Below, in pieces: positions 1-11,400 of a stretch of 64,000 nucleotides of DNA (its first letter is position 1; each line of letters starts with the position of its first letter). Position numbers and translations under genes: made by a program. The DNA is taken from NCBI RefSeq assembly GCF_029784165.1, contig NC_073696.1, positions 267,002,760-267,066,759 of the forward strand. Reading direction: 5' to 3'. The notes under the pieces were generated by a model that made no database searches, was not told where the DNA came from, and saw only the letters and a program-made list of their open reading frames with translations. This DNA is from Wyeomyia smithii (Eukaryota > Arthropoda > Insecta > Diptera > Culicidae).

Positions 1-942
1 AAATAACGTTCCTATCTTACAGTAATTTTTAAAACCAACATCTACCCTAACACCGGGTCGAAATAATTTTGAACCTACAACTGATTAAAAACTGAACTGA
101 ACGTTTTTGAAACGTATCTTGCGGTTTCCGTGCGTACACTGTGTGGCGATGCTCGTGGCAGGCAGAACCAGAAATGACGAATTTAAAATTCGAACGAGTT
201 TGGCTCCTGCCTGCTGCTTCAACACATCACACCAACATTGTTACACACTCTTCCTTTCTGTTTTGCGCTGGCTGTCCTCGCCGCGGCGCGATTGGCAGGG
301 TAGACACCGATCTTATCGGTTGCTTTGTTTTGGTACAGCCAACTTGCGCGTGGTGATAGTATCGGCTTTCGAAAAGTACACATCTGTTATTAAAACATTA
401 AAAAGTACACAATCGAGTTGGGTGTTAAATTACACCGGAACCCAATTTAAAGTCCATTGAAAGGCTTCTAATTTGCTCAAACAGCTAGAAAGTGAAATTC
501 GATGCGATACATAAAATCGCCCACCCAAACACCAACACAACATCGAAGCAAAACAAACGATCGGATGAATGATTTTCCATAATATTTTGTTATGCTCGAG
601 GGGAGTTTGTGTTGCGACGCAATAAAAAGGCATCGAGAAGTCTGCACTGCACAAACCATAGCAACCAGTATAGCACGCACACACTCAATTCCACCAGCCA
701 ACTTCGTTTACAACTCCCGGTGTAATCACTTCCACACACTCGAAATATTTGACACAGTTTGTGTTCCATTCGCCGCATGGCCCTGTGCCGTTCGATTCGG
801 TTCGAGCAAAGCGGTAGTGCTCTGGAAGGTTACTAGTGAGAGCGCACTCCCATCGGTCACGTAGACAGAACAAAATTTGTTTTTTGTGTCTACTTTTTGC
901 ATTAGAAAACATTACCAGTACATGTTAGTGCGTAATAATCAG
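1..942. other. unassigned region
   Basis: I recognise no gene, RNA or mobile element here. Short ORFs exist on both strands but show no family signature, no convincing splice structure and no signal peptide. The interval lies 3' of the broken TIL-domain gene on the minus strand. It could hold regulatory or untranslated sequence of a neighbouring gene outside the window. Confidence 0.4.
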
Positions 943-948
943 TTTATT
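943..948 (-). terminator. polyadenylation signal of the TIL-domain gene
   Basis: The minus strand reads AATAAA about 50 bases downstream of the TAG stop of the TIL-domain gene. That is a normal place for a metazoan polyadenylation signal and supports the predicted gene end. The motif is short and this is an AT-rich genome, so position is the main argument. Confidence 0.5.
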
Positions 949-996
949 CACAGTTACAAGTGTGGTAAACAGTCTGGCAATCAGCTGATGACGAAG

Positions 997-1718
997 CTAA
1001 ACTGTATCAAGAAATTCTGCATCTTCCAGATTCCGAGGACAATCCTTGTGGTAAACACAAACATTGGATCGATTTCTGGCATAGCCCACCAAACACTGGC
1101 ACCGGTTGATCGTCCTCATAGCCAGCGTTGCCAGGTATCCAGATTTAGCTGGATTATCCAGATTTTTGAACATGTATCCAGGTAGACAGCTTTGATGTCC
1201 AATTATCCAGATTTTTCATGGATGATCCAGATTTTATTTTCTCTGTTCCGCAAAAAAGTCATCACTTCAATTTTGGCGCGAAATTTTGCAATTTTGTCAC
1301 CTCAAATTTTGCGTACCCCAAGCTTTTTATTCGAAAAATTAACCTTTCACCCCACGAAATGACTGCCAGATTTTTTCCAGATTTTTATTTTGCCTTTTCC
1401 AGATTTTTGAAAAAATGACCTGGCAACGCTGCTCATAGCACACAGCTGGCCATAGGTTCCACAAGATTTCCCACACGGTCTACCGATACGACGAAAGGTT
1501 TCATTAGCGGGACAATCCTGAGCTAGAGAACAAAGAAAAAACGGCATTGAAGTTCAAAGCGAATCACACTTTTTCAATCACCTACGAAGAACCGTTTCTT
1601 CCGGAAGTAGAAAGCGACTGCCGAAACTGCGCCACCATAAATACGCTGCGACGTGAGGTGCGTTGAAGAAGTTACTGCACAGCAGAAAAAGCACCAACGG
1701 AAACGTGGCTGACAACAT
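997..1718 (-). pseudogene. secreted TIL-domain cysteine-rich protein, exon 2 broken by a hAT MITE
   Basis: A two-exon gene. Exon 1 (1586-1718) starts MLSATFPLVLFLLC, a typical hydrophobic signal peptide, and ends at a GTAGGT donor. A 63-bp intron ends in TTCTCTAG, and exon 2 starts at 1522. Exon 2 carries CPANETF, then PCGKSCG and LCA, then, beyond a 309-bp insert, a run CQC-x2-GY-x-R-x5-CV-x4-C. This is the C-terminal signature of trypsin-inhibitor-like (TIL) domains. Eight cysteines are visible in this part; classical TIL domains have ten. Known TIL proteins are secreted serine-protease inhibitors or related defence proteins; the target here is unknown. The MITE plus duplicated 8 bp adds 317 bases, which shifts the frame, and the minus-strand frame stops inside the insert at 1347. 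Counting one copy of the duplication, the pre-insertion frame would be 113 codons. The allele is probably null, unless the insert is polymorphic or spliced out. Confidence 0.75.
1123..1431. mobile_element. hAT-type MITE inside TIL gene exon 2
   Basis: Terminal inverted repeats CAGCGTTGCCAGGT and ACCTGGCAACGCTG bound 309 bp. The element is flanked by a perfect 8-bp target duplication, CTCATAGC (1115-1122 and 1432-1439). CAG...CTG ends and 8-bp duplications are typical of hAT elements. The inside has no transposase and is rich in repeats of the phrase TCCAGATTTT, so it is non-autonomous. The perfect duplication suggests a fairly recent insertion. Confidence 0.88.
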
Positions 1719-2260
1719 TTCCCTCGATTGTTACTCACTGTGACTGTCACAAAGAAACTAAATTTAGCTGGCAAAGTTCTCCCAAGTTTGACCAAATCAT
1801 TTTGGTGTAGTTAATAGTTTAATCATTTTCCCATTAGCACCATCGGTGGAAGTTTATTTCTGTTACAAAACCTAAATTAATCCACCTAGCGGTCAGACCC
1901 AGCCTTTCTCATTCAAACTTGTTATTTGTAAAAATAGATTTACATGGACGCTTCAATCCAATTAAAGTATATTCACTCTTTAGGTTCTAAAATATTGATG
2001 TTGTAATGGATACATATAATAAGAAATTTGACGTAATGTTAGTGCTTAAGAAATAGCGAAATAAAAGAAATGACATTTAGTTTCGAACAATTTCATCACG
2101 AGCAATACCGGGGACGTTCAAATAGTAGGAAACCACATTTAAATTATGTTGAGGCCACGTATATTGATCAAATCAGGTATAGTTTTAAATAGTCTTTGAA
2201 TTTCTCTTCGTTCCATAACTTTTGAACCACATATCAAGTTGTCATGAGGTTAGTTATTTG

Positions 2261-3040
2261 CAGTGGTGGGCACCATTCCGCTAATTCGCTAATTAGCGAC
2301 GCTGAAATTCAGTTAGCGATTTCGCTAATTTTTGAGCTGGTAAGCGAAACTGTTAGCGTCGCTAAAATTTTGGCCTTCAAAACGCTAATCGCTAATTCGC
2401 TAAATTTTGTGGAGAAGCGACAATAGAAATATTTAGAAAAACTGAATTGCTGATGGCGTACGTAAATTGCTTCGAAAGATGAACATACTTTACTGCGAAA
2501 GTTACTCTTGTCAGTTTTTTCACCCTAGAATGGAGTTCCAGTTATCGTACAAGCCACAGGAGCATTTTGAAAAACAAGCACAAGGTCTAGATTGAATTTT
2601 TGGCACACCAAGAATTTTGATGAATTGCAATGCGCTTGAAATTATGACAACTTTGGTTCTATTTTTTCGATTCAGATAATAATTGAATTTTCATGAAAAC
2701 ATTCCTAAGAGTATCTATTTTCAATGCAAGCTAAATAACTTTTGTTATTCTTGTTTTTACAAAATCAAATATGAATACCGTTTCGTGAACCTCTTACTGT
2801 AAATAGCTTTAAAAAGTAATTGTTTTCGTTTATTTAACCAAAACAGATCAAAGTGGTCCAAATCTTACAAAACATGAGCAATAAATATAAAGATAGGACT
2901 ATTTACATAATAAAAAGTTAGCGATTAGCGAAAGTTGCGCTAATGTGGGTTTAGCGTTTAGCGATTATCGAGCTAAATTTTCCGGTTAGCGACTCAGCGA
3001 TTAGCGTCGTTAAATTTTCGGTTAGCGGTGCCCACCACTG
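2261..3040. mobile_element. hAT-type MITE, copy 1 of the CGCTAA-rich family
   Basis: Ends are CAGTGGTGGGCACC and GGTGCCCACCACTG. The flanking 8-mers GTTATTTG (2253-2260) and GTTATTCG (3041-3048) match at 7 of 8, an aged hAT duplication. Both subterminal regions are arrays of TTAGCG/CGCTAA words, which resemble transposase-binding repeats. No transposase is present. A second copy of the same family lies at 33356-34119. This copy holds a segment of about 40 bp near 2605-2645 that the other lacks. Confidence 0.88.
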
Positions 3041-3358
3041 GTTATTCGTGAGTTTAAGAGAGAACTCGTTCATATGACGCTAGTTATGTTGAATAAGTCG
3101 TGTAATATTTGAGATAATAGACTCGTTGTTTAAACAATTTAATATATAACGGTTGCTTCAGTTCGATTATAATCGAATGGAATGGGAACGTATAGAGCAG
3201 CAGAATTATGAAACCACTTGTTCAATCATAATTCATCAGTTAACCCTTAACTAGCCCGTTCATCTGATATCAATATTGTTCAAATCGGTTGTGTAGTTTC
3301 TAAGATAATGAAGTTTCGTGATTTTCACATTTCGATACATTACAGAAGAAGTTACTGT

Positions 3359-3950
3359 CCGATTACAGTAAAATTCAATAGGGTGTTATGAGGCAGCTGG
3401 AACTCTCGTTTGACACTAATTTAGTGCAAATCGGTCAGCCATCTCTGAGAAAAGTGAGTGAGTTTAAGTAGTCTTATGAATATTTTACTTTTCATAGCTG
3501 GATTTCATATTTTTCAACATAAGAGGCAAAGTAATAGTCCGATTGCAAAAAAAATCAATAGGGTCTCATGGGGCAACTAGATCTTCCATTTGACACCGAT
3601 TTCATGAAAATCGGTCCAGCCATCTCTGAGAAACATGAGTGAGATTAAATAGTCTCGAGAACACGTTTCTTTGCATAACTTTTGAACCACATGTCCAATC
3701 TTAATGAAATTCAAAAGTTAAGAGTTTCTTACGTAGCCCGTTCATTTGAAATTAATTGTGTTCAAACCGGTTGCGTAGTTTCTGAGATATTGATGTTTCG
3801 TGATTTTCACATTTTGATACATAACCTCCAAACCAAAATCCGATTACAATGTAATTCAATAGGGTCTTATGGGGCAACTAGACCTTTCATTTGTAATTAA
3901 TTTCATTGAAATCGGTCTAGCCATCTCTGAGAAAATCGAGTGAGATTGGG
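3359..3950 (+). repeat. three degenerate internal units of the composite repeat
   Basis: Three units share the order CCGATTRCA, CAATAGGGTNTTATG, GGCAACTAGA, AAATCGGTC and CCATCTCTGAGAAA. They lie near 3359-3460, 3540-3640 and 3838-3950. Between them are further shared phrases such as GTTTCGTGATTTTCACATTT (3312-3331 and 3794-3813). This is a dispersed, diverged tandem structure, not a simple satellite. Confidence 0.6.
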
Positions 3951-4289
3951 AGAGCGTTACACACACACACATACAGAAAATGCTCAGCTCACCGAAATGA
4001 GTTAAGTGATATACGACATTCGGCCCTTTGGAGCACTTTTATACCTTTAGTTTTTTCAGTGATTGCTATACCTTTCTAGGAGAAAGGCTATAGGAGAAAG
4101 GCAAAAATGCGCGCGATGAAATGTTTCTCAATAGTCCAGGTAGTTTGAAATGTTTCGAGCATACTAGCGACATCTATCCGTCAGTTGGGTACAACTATTA
4201 AACCTTTGCTAAAGGACGCGCTCACACCTCTCTGAACCGTTCTTTATTCTCACGACCAAACATTAAAAATAGGTAAAAAACTACCTATA

Positions 4290-4540
4290 CTGGAACACTG
4301 ATATCCAGCATACAATCACCAAAGCTACAAACGCTTTATGGGTGTGCAGGAGAGCTGGGGCTACAAATACAGCATAACACATTGGACAACAATAAACAGA
4401 CCAAAAATCATCAAAGTCTCGTTGGTCTGGTAGCCCATAACGAATGAGTCATTCACTCAAGCACAGCTTGATAAGATTCACAATTTGACCTGTGTATCGA
4501 TTTATGGGGATGTGAAAAGTAGGGTAGATCTGCTGAATAT
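4290..4540 (+). pseudogene. LOA-type LINE ORF2 relic
   Basis: The plus strand reads WNTDIQHTITKATNALWVC with stops soon after. This lines up with the intact LOA-type ORF2 of this window (19271-22969), which has WNAHIEYVIGKATSALWAC in the region behind its RT core. The relic is short, has several stops and is only a molecular fossil. Its boundaries are uncertain because similarity fades on both sides. Confidence 0.6.
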
Positions 4541-5914
4541 AGACCACTTCCTTTAGTGAACCACCTGAACACCTTTTACCAAATGAAACCTGATAAATAT
4601 ACTTATTTTGATAGGTTCTTTGACAATATCAATAATGTTCTTTACCAGAAATGTTGCAACAGACGTTTACTATAATATTCTTAATTAGGCCGTTACAAAT
4701 TTTATTTTCATTTTATGTCACCCCCCCCCCCCTCAAAAACCTTGAATATTGGAAGGGGAAGAAAAAAAGCTCAAACCGTTTTGTTCATTTCATTGGTTTT
4801 CCGACAGCATAAATGCTTACTTTAGCAACAAACAAGTCAGGCAAGCGAAATAAAAACTAATAATAATAAAAAGTTATTTTTCAACATTTATTTGAGTGCA
4901 AGTTACAAACGTCATAACTTGCTCACAAACTTTGATCAAAGATATTTCTTTTTTTTTTCGTCTCGGTGTTATTTATTTTTTGCCACCCCCTTTGCTAACT
5001 TTGATAACCTTGGACATAGAAAGAATTCGTCATTTGTATCAGCCTTAAAACTGTAAAAAATATCTTTTAACCTGATGCTACCCGAATTGCCATGGTTCGT
5101 TAACGTTTTCATAAGAAACGGCTTTACCAAAAACAGAACTGACATCACACTTTCCGAGCGAAAATTACCAGATTTTTGATGAACGGTTAGAATAATAGTG
5201 ATAATAGTGTCTTTAAAAGATAAACAATCAATTTCACTAAAATAACACTTAAAATTTGAAAAAAATAGTGGTCCAATTTATGGTAGAAAAAGTACTGTTT
5301 TCCTTATTTTGACATGCTTCATTTCGAACAAGAGCGATCAGCATGCTGTCTCGCTGAATACCTGAACTTTTATTTAAATACATCGAAGTAACACAGCGAA
5401 TCATATGTCGTTTTCGCTTTTGCGGTGTAGCTACCCCGCGGACTACACTTTGTCCTATCACTGTTTTTTTTTTACATTTTCCGGACTATCCCGGACTACC
5501 CTTTGTCTGTCCCGGACAGTCCGCGCAAGAAACAGAGTGCAGTTTTGAAGACACCAACACATTCACACGTATGTGTCAAAATCAAAAAAAACATGTGTCA
5601 AAATCGGTTTGCTTTGATTATCGTTCTTCGCGTGTCAAACATCAGGTTGAATTTTATTTATTTTATTTTGTTATTTTGTCATTTCTCAGTAAATTGGCAA
5701 ATTTTTCGTACAGTAGCACAAATGCGATAGAGGACAATGGCGATAATGACCAAAACAAAAGTGACAGTTACCTCTGGTATTACGCACACCATTGCAACTG
5801 CTCGGAAAGTGTTTTTCTTTTTCCAGATGCAAAGCGTAGTCCGGGACGGGATAATCCTGCCGTAAAAACGAATTCGACAATAGTTACCATAGATGTATTA
5901 TGATCGTGTTATTG
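4541..5914. other. unassigned AT-rich intergenic sequence
   Basis: No gene is recognised. It includes a run of 12 or more C at about 4721-4732. It also includes the phrases CCGGACTA and CCCGGAC near 5408-5522 and again near 5838, possibly ends of a decayed element. I could not find a clean pair of inverted ends with a target duplication. Confidence 0.35.
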
Positions 5915-6010
5915 TAACAAGTTGCAGCTAAAATGCGGAATATACTGAAGCAGCTGTTACTGAGTGTCTCCAAGCAATAAAAATTGGTGTTTCGATTAGA
6001 GAAGCTTCCG
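5915..6010 (+). pseudogene. psq/pogo-type helix-turn-helix relic
   Basis: The plus strand encodes ECLQAIKIGVSIREASAIHR, which fits the helix-turn-helix at the N-terminus of pogo-like transposases and Pipsqueak proteins (a residue run like A.....G.SIREAS...). It is compared with the pogo transposase at 9268, whose start has the same kind of motif. No DDE domain follows, and the frame soon reaches stops. Probably a transposase remnant. Confidence 0.45.
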
Positions 6011-6269
6011 CGATCCACCGTAATGTTCCGTGCAAGCAGGAAGTCGTCAGGAAAACAAAGGTTCGTACGAAATATCCAGAATTACTTTGGAGGATTGACT
6101 TCGAAGCGAGTTAAAAACGGCAACATGGTCTATGGATGGTCCTTTATAATTCGAAGCAAGCTGCGGCATGGTGCAATTGTTCACAACTACCTGTTATACA
6201 GTGGATTAGAAAATTATTCAAGTAGACCTGGCCCAAATTAGGAAATTATTCTTTTATTATAGGGAACTA

Positions 6270-6350
6270 TACTGCCGCTCCAAGCATAACTGTCCCAGCG
6301 TCCATAAGGTTTGCATAGAATATAGGACAGTTATGCTTGAAGTGGCAGTA
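6270..6350. mobile_element. 81-bp hairpin mini-element flanked by TA
   Basis: The sequence folds on itself: TACTGCCGCTCCAAGCATAA at the left pairs with TTATGCTTGAAGTGGCAGTA at the right, and GACAGT/ACTGTC continues the stem. Arms are about 26 bp with two mismatches. TA flanks both ends (6268-6269 and 6351-6352), as for Tc1/mariner-type MITEs. A transcript would form a near-perfect hairpin of microRNA-precursor size. Confidence 0.65.
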
Positions 6351-6704
6351 TAGGTATTATCTTGTTGTTTTTCATGCAGAAAAGATAGAAAACATGTTAC
6401 ATCATGTTCAGCTACACTACTAAGTGGTCCACTAAAATCGACCTCGATGCATGAAAAGCAACGATTGAAGCTAACTGGAACGTCATAAGCGGTTTCTAAA
6501 AGATAGGTGATATAGATCCAAATCGCGAGGAAAATCTCGCGAACATCGCAGGCCATGCACAAGGCACTGTCCGATTAAGTGTTATCTCAAGAAGCCGAAC
6601 AAACTTGCCGATGATATCTGTGGTCTCGAAAATGAAACCTTGGAATATTTATGCTATGAATGCTGTCTATTGATATAACACAGAATCTATAAATTTGGTA
6701 AATG

Positions 6705-6931
6705 CAGGGGCGACTCGTCCATAGGTGCAACCTGTGCATTGTACACGGGGACGTCAGGCAAAAAATATATTTCAAACGCAAAATATTTCATTGGTTTTAG
6801 TTTCACTTTCAAATAGTAACAAATAGAATGACTTGCGTTATTACGCGCACATTATTGTGTTTACTTCCTCAAACTGCGATTTTCAGAATTTTAGTTGAAC
6901 AGGCAGGTTCAAAAGTCACGAGTCGCCCCTG
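6705..6931. mobile_element. hAT-type MITE, 227 bp
   Basis: Ends CAGGGGCGACTCGT and ACGAGTCGCCCCTG are inverted copies. A perfect 8-bp duplication GGTAAATG flanks them (6697-6704 and 6932-6939). There is no coding capacity. Family ends differ from the other hAT MITEs of this window. Confidence 0.88.
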
Positions 6932-7159
6932 GGTAAATGACACGTAAAACCTACCGACAAGTACGGAAGTAACAGTAACAAACTTCATAAAGATTGCGAT
7001 GCCCGATTGGGATAAATGTAAAATCTAGCAAGCACAGTAATTGGGGCATACCACAATAGATCAAATAATGATCGCAGTGGTTCAGTCTCGTACAAAAAAT
7101 GACATTTTTTCTTAAATATCCATATATTTAGTGAAACGAGTTTCTATTGTGGATTGAGA

Positions 7160-7345
7160 GCAGAATTTGTTCTTCGATTGTCCATAGTCACTTTCCACAC
7201 TTTCTCACCTTTGTGACAAATCTGCAGAGCTACGATGCCGAACTTGCGGGGTTCTAGCTGCTCGAGCAGCACCTTGTCTCCGCCCACAAAATTTAGCGAC
7301 TTGCAGTTCCAGGTACCGAGTTTCCACTCGTGGTCCGTTTTTCAT
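7160..7345 (-). pseudogene. RTE-like LINE endonuclease N-terminus, relic
   Basis: The minus strand reads WKLGTWNCKSLNF, then FGIVALQ and KVWK. This is the start of an APE-type endonuclease (W-N in the first strand, ALQE-type second motif). It matches the start of the LINE at 58835-62228, which has YDWKLGTWNCKSL and VVALQE. Nothing follows downstream, so the copy is truncated after about 60 codons. Its 5' leader lies at higher coordinates. Confidence 0.65.
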
Positions 7346-8290
7346 TACCTAGGTCCATGTCGAATGTTCCGAGTTGTAATTTCTTAAATATCCGTAGTGT
7401 AATTGTTTAGGTAGGTTGCCTTACTAGGGCCACGCTACCGAGTCTCGTGATGGGGCTGCCATCTGGGGTATAGCGTTCGAGACAGCACGTTTCTTTATTT
7501 AGCCGTCCGCTCCGGGTCAGACGCTGTTATGAACCGCCCCTAACCTAACCCCACCTCCCCCTTCCCTGTCAGCATACGACCGAGGTCCCACCACGGGTTG
7601 GTTACCATGATCTTTGCTTGGTTACTCGTATCCCGGCTGGTACCACGGGGAAGTAGGGATTGGAATTGCTGGGAAGGATGCTATGGGCCACAATGGGGTC
7701 TATTTTATGCCAACTGGTACGGGTTGTACTGCAGGTACGCTCTGCCCAGCCGTTAACCAACCAAGTGGTTTTATGGATGTCTTTGTATGAATTGGGTACG
7801 GGGTACTTCGGACTATCAATCCTCGGGAAGCTGCAAAGTTAACAAACCTCTCTCCATTTCGGCAAAACAAATTTAAAAGTGGTGAGATTATAGCTGATCC
7901 AGCAGGATCCGGTCGCCACCTGGGTCGTTTAGTGATCTATAGTTTCATGTATCGAGCTTCGAATCGTCGTCTCGAGTGTTCGTAGTATTTAATTTTTCAG
8001 TATACTGCTTTTCTAAAGCTGCAGATGCCTAGTCTAGCGACGAGGCTGCCGTCTTGGGTGTAGCTGTCGCTGTTTGAGGCACCCCTGACATGAGAACAGA
8101 TACTTAGAAAAGCTGTCCTCCTAGTTCCCGACCAAGTTCCCACCTGTTCACCGATCTTCCCTTTGTTGCTCGTATCCGAGTCAGTACCACGTTGAGGTAG
8201 AAGTAGCTGGTTATCATGCTCTGGACCACACTGAGGTCTTTAGCTTTAGTACGGAATGCACTGCTGGTACACATTGCTCAGCCGTTTATT
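7346..8290 (-). repeat. 5' leader of the RTE-like relic with two diverged repeat units
   Basis: Two related blocks lie at about 7427-7770 and 8030-8290. Both contain, in order, GGCTGCC, TGGGTGTAG or its variant, CTCGTATCC, GTACCACG, GGACCACA or GCCACA, and CAGCCGTT-AACCA. Their position is upstream of the endonuclease start on the minus strand. Tandem leader units of this kind act as promoters in some LINEs; that role is only inferred here. Confidence 0.45.
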
Positions 8291-8470
8291 AACCAATATA
8301 TATCAAATACTGTAATTATTTAATTTTGGATCAGCTGCTGACGTGACAATGAGATAAGTTTTATTCAGGTATTAATAAAAGCTAAGCACGATAGGACAAA
8401 TCGAAATAAACTCTGTGTAAGAGAGAATTCGCACACATTTAATTTACCTCGGCAAACTTCAGCAAATATA

Positions 8471-11400
8471 GGGTAAATGTACCCTTAGTGGAGGTAGTAC
8501 CAATAGTGGAGGTAGTGCGATATAGAGAGTTTTTTCTTTTATTTTGAGTAAGACTGGCAAAAAAAGTATAATGCAACATGTTTGTATGGGTTTTATGTAA
8601 TGTTTAAGGGAAAAATTCCCATTTTACAACGAAACACTAAAGAGAAAAAACATTTTTCCAAATCACTAGCTGAATACCGCTTGATTTTTAGTGGTATCTT
8701 AAGCTGCATTCGATTTTATTTAAGGGATATTTATTAAGTTAAAACAAAGTCTCATATAATTTTTAGTACTTATTGTGTAGAAAACTCATCAATTTAAAGA
8801 TTCATTAGCACTTAAATCGTTTTTGTTTGATTTAACCCCGTTTTTTTCAACTGCGCCATTATTTGTACACAGAAACACCGTTGCTCCCATAGTGGAGGCA
8901 TTCGAATGTTTACAAGTGTCAAACGAAAACAAATCGTTTACAGTTCAGATTTTTGAATATTCAGCGCATATACATTGTTTGCGCAGCGAACAGGTTTCGA
9001 GCTATATCATTGGACCTCAGCTCACCAGTGTGTCCATTCGCGCCTCGCCGTGTGTGCGATTGTCGCATCTTTTGCTTGCTTCGTCCTCCGCTTTGTGCCG
9101 TGTTACACTCCGAACGCAAAACGATCAGCGACGATCTTATTTTCCGTTTTTTTAGAGATACCACTCGCTTACCCGCCTCTACGCGTTGACGAAGGCGTCC
9201 ACATATAGGTAAAAACTCTAGAATTCTTGTACTAAAAAAACGTTTTAGCTTCATAACTCATTTCAAAATGGATTCTGCAGCGAAAAAAACACATAAACAC
9301 AATGAAGGAGCTATCACCCGCTGCATGGAGTTGGTCCTCTGTAAGAAAAAGTCACTGTACGCAGCATGCAAAGCTTATGGCATCCCTCAGTCTACCGTTC
9401 GTTACCGACTTAGTGGCAAGTGGACCAGAAAATCCCGGAAACGGCCACCTACTGTTCTAACAGGAGACGAAGAACAGAAACTCGTGCAATATTTGGAAAC
9501 GATGGAGAAGAAAGGATTTCCGGTAGTTAAGTAATTACTTCTGCATTAAGTGAAGACATTCTTCGGAACGAATTCTCGACCCAATCCGTTCACGAACAAT
9601 GTCCCAGGTTTGTATTCATTATAATGAAAATCAGTCAAAAAATTGTTAACATTTTATCGGTTATAGGTCGAAAATGGCTGGAAGGATTCCTTCGCCGGCA
9701 TCGTGAAATCACTTTCCGCACGTCAGAAACTGTGTCTTCCGCAAGTTCTAAAGTAAAAGAGGCAGACATCCGCGGATGGTTCACGAACGTAACATCATAT
9801 CTCGAGGAAATCAACCTTATGTCAGCCGCATCGGATGCAACCCGCATATACAACGGCGATGAAACGTCATTCTACCTACACCCACAAACGAAAGCCGTGC
9901 TAGCTAGCCGTGGCAATAAGAATGTGTATGAATGCGAGCATGCATACGGGCACAAAAACAACAGTAATGTTTACCTTCGGAGCAGACGGATCAGTTGTAC
10001 CTCCAGGAGTTGTTCTTCCTATGCAGCGCCTATCTGTGGAAGTATTGCAGAAGTTCCCCGGAGAGTGGGTATTGGCAAAAGTGCAAAGGGGTGGATGGAT
10101 ACCGCCAACTTTATGCTATACATCAGGAACGTTTTCTACCCTCATCTTCAAAGGAATAAAGTGCAGTTCCCAGTGCTGATTTCGTGGATGGTCACTCTTC
10201 ACACACGACTGCGGAGGTGGCCGATCTGTGCTTGGATTTGGGTATTGTGCTGATTGCTTTATATCCAAACAATACGAGAATAACTCAGCCAGCAGACGTC
10301 GCCATTTTTAAACCATTGAAAAGTGCCTGGAAGACTGCTGTATCGGAGTGGCGGCTGGAAAATGGAGGTGAAAATCTATTGCTGAAACACTTTCCTGACG
10401 TACTGCAAAAGGCTATGAACAAAGGAATCAAAAAGGCCAGTGTTAAGAACGGGTTCAGAGTTTGCGGATTATTTCCTTTTGGTCCTGAAAATGTGGATAA
10501 CGACAAATGTATTGCCAAGTCAACTAGCGAAAACCCTAATAAACCAGTAGCTCAAGAAACAGATAAGGAACTTTCCACCTTCAATTCCGTAGAGGTCAAT
10601 CCTGAATTGAATGAGGAAAAAGAAGGTGTAATTATTGAAGATTCGGTTATCATTCCAACTTCAATAATCAAAGCTGCTATAGATTGCATTGGTAGGGAGC
10701 GCATTAACAGCTTTAGTAGCGGTTCAGTCTTATCTGCAGAAGGAGAAATCATCCGGCAGCTATATGAGATGTTGTTGATGCCTATTGATTCGCAGTTATT
10801 AAACAGTACGACTCCAGAGATGACTGTAGACTACATATCTGAGGATAATCCAACATTTATTGAGGAGGTAGGTGACGATAGTTTCATATCAGATGACAGT
10901 ATTCCACTCAGTGTCATGAAAGAGAAGACTGGACACAACATTCCGAGCCGTAAAATAAGCATAACCGAATTGCTTCAAACTCCGCCAACTCCTCGTCGGA
11001 GCAACATTCACAGGAATTATAAAAGAAAATTCCACCCGGTACTGACGGCCTCAGAAAGAAAGATGATGCAGCAAGGAAAAAAGCCAGAGTAGAGGAAAGA
11101 GAGCTTGCTAAAATAAAAAAAGAACAACTGAAGAAAGAAAAAACAAAAATTCGTGAGTGAAAACAAGAGGAAGCTGAGCAACGTAAGAATAAAAGAGAAG
11201 AACTTCGAAAAAAGAAACAGAAAAAAGCTGAACTACGAAAAAAGGAGAGAGAGGAGAAAAAACGTAAAAATCTAATGGAAAATAATCGAGAAAAAAAGCA
11301 AAAGATCGAGTTACTCGAGGCACTGAAGCTAAAATGTCAGAGATAATTCTCGTCTGATGATTTTTTCAGGTTATTTTTTTTTTGTTATATCATTTTAACT

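Larger units (their letters stand above)
1875..4102. repeat. composite interspersed repeat with inverted ends
   Basis: The left end reads CACCTAGCGGTC then GCCTTTCTCATTC near 1885-1915. The right end reads CTAGGAGAAAGGC near 4076-4102, so the ends GCCTTTCTC and GAGAAAGGC are inverted copies. The inside has repeated units (see 3359-3950) and a (CA)n stretch at 3959-3972. The 780-bp hAT MITE at 2261-3040 is inserted in it and splits one unit. I see no protein-coding capacity. It resembles a repeat family common in mosquito DNA, but I cannot name it with certainty. Confidence 0.5.

Noticed and set aside
107..460. 117-codon ORF at the window start
   Set aside because: No family motif, no splice or promoter context, and an overlapping frame of similar size.
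5400..5900. CCGGACTA/CCCGGAC palindromic words as ends of a DNA transposon
   Set aside because: No matching inverted pair with a target duplication could be placed.
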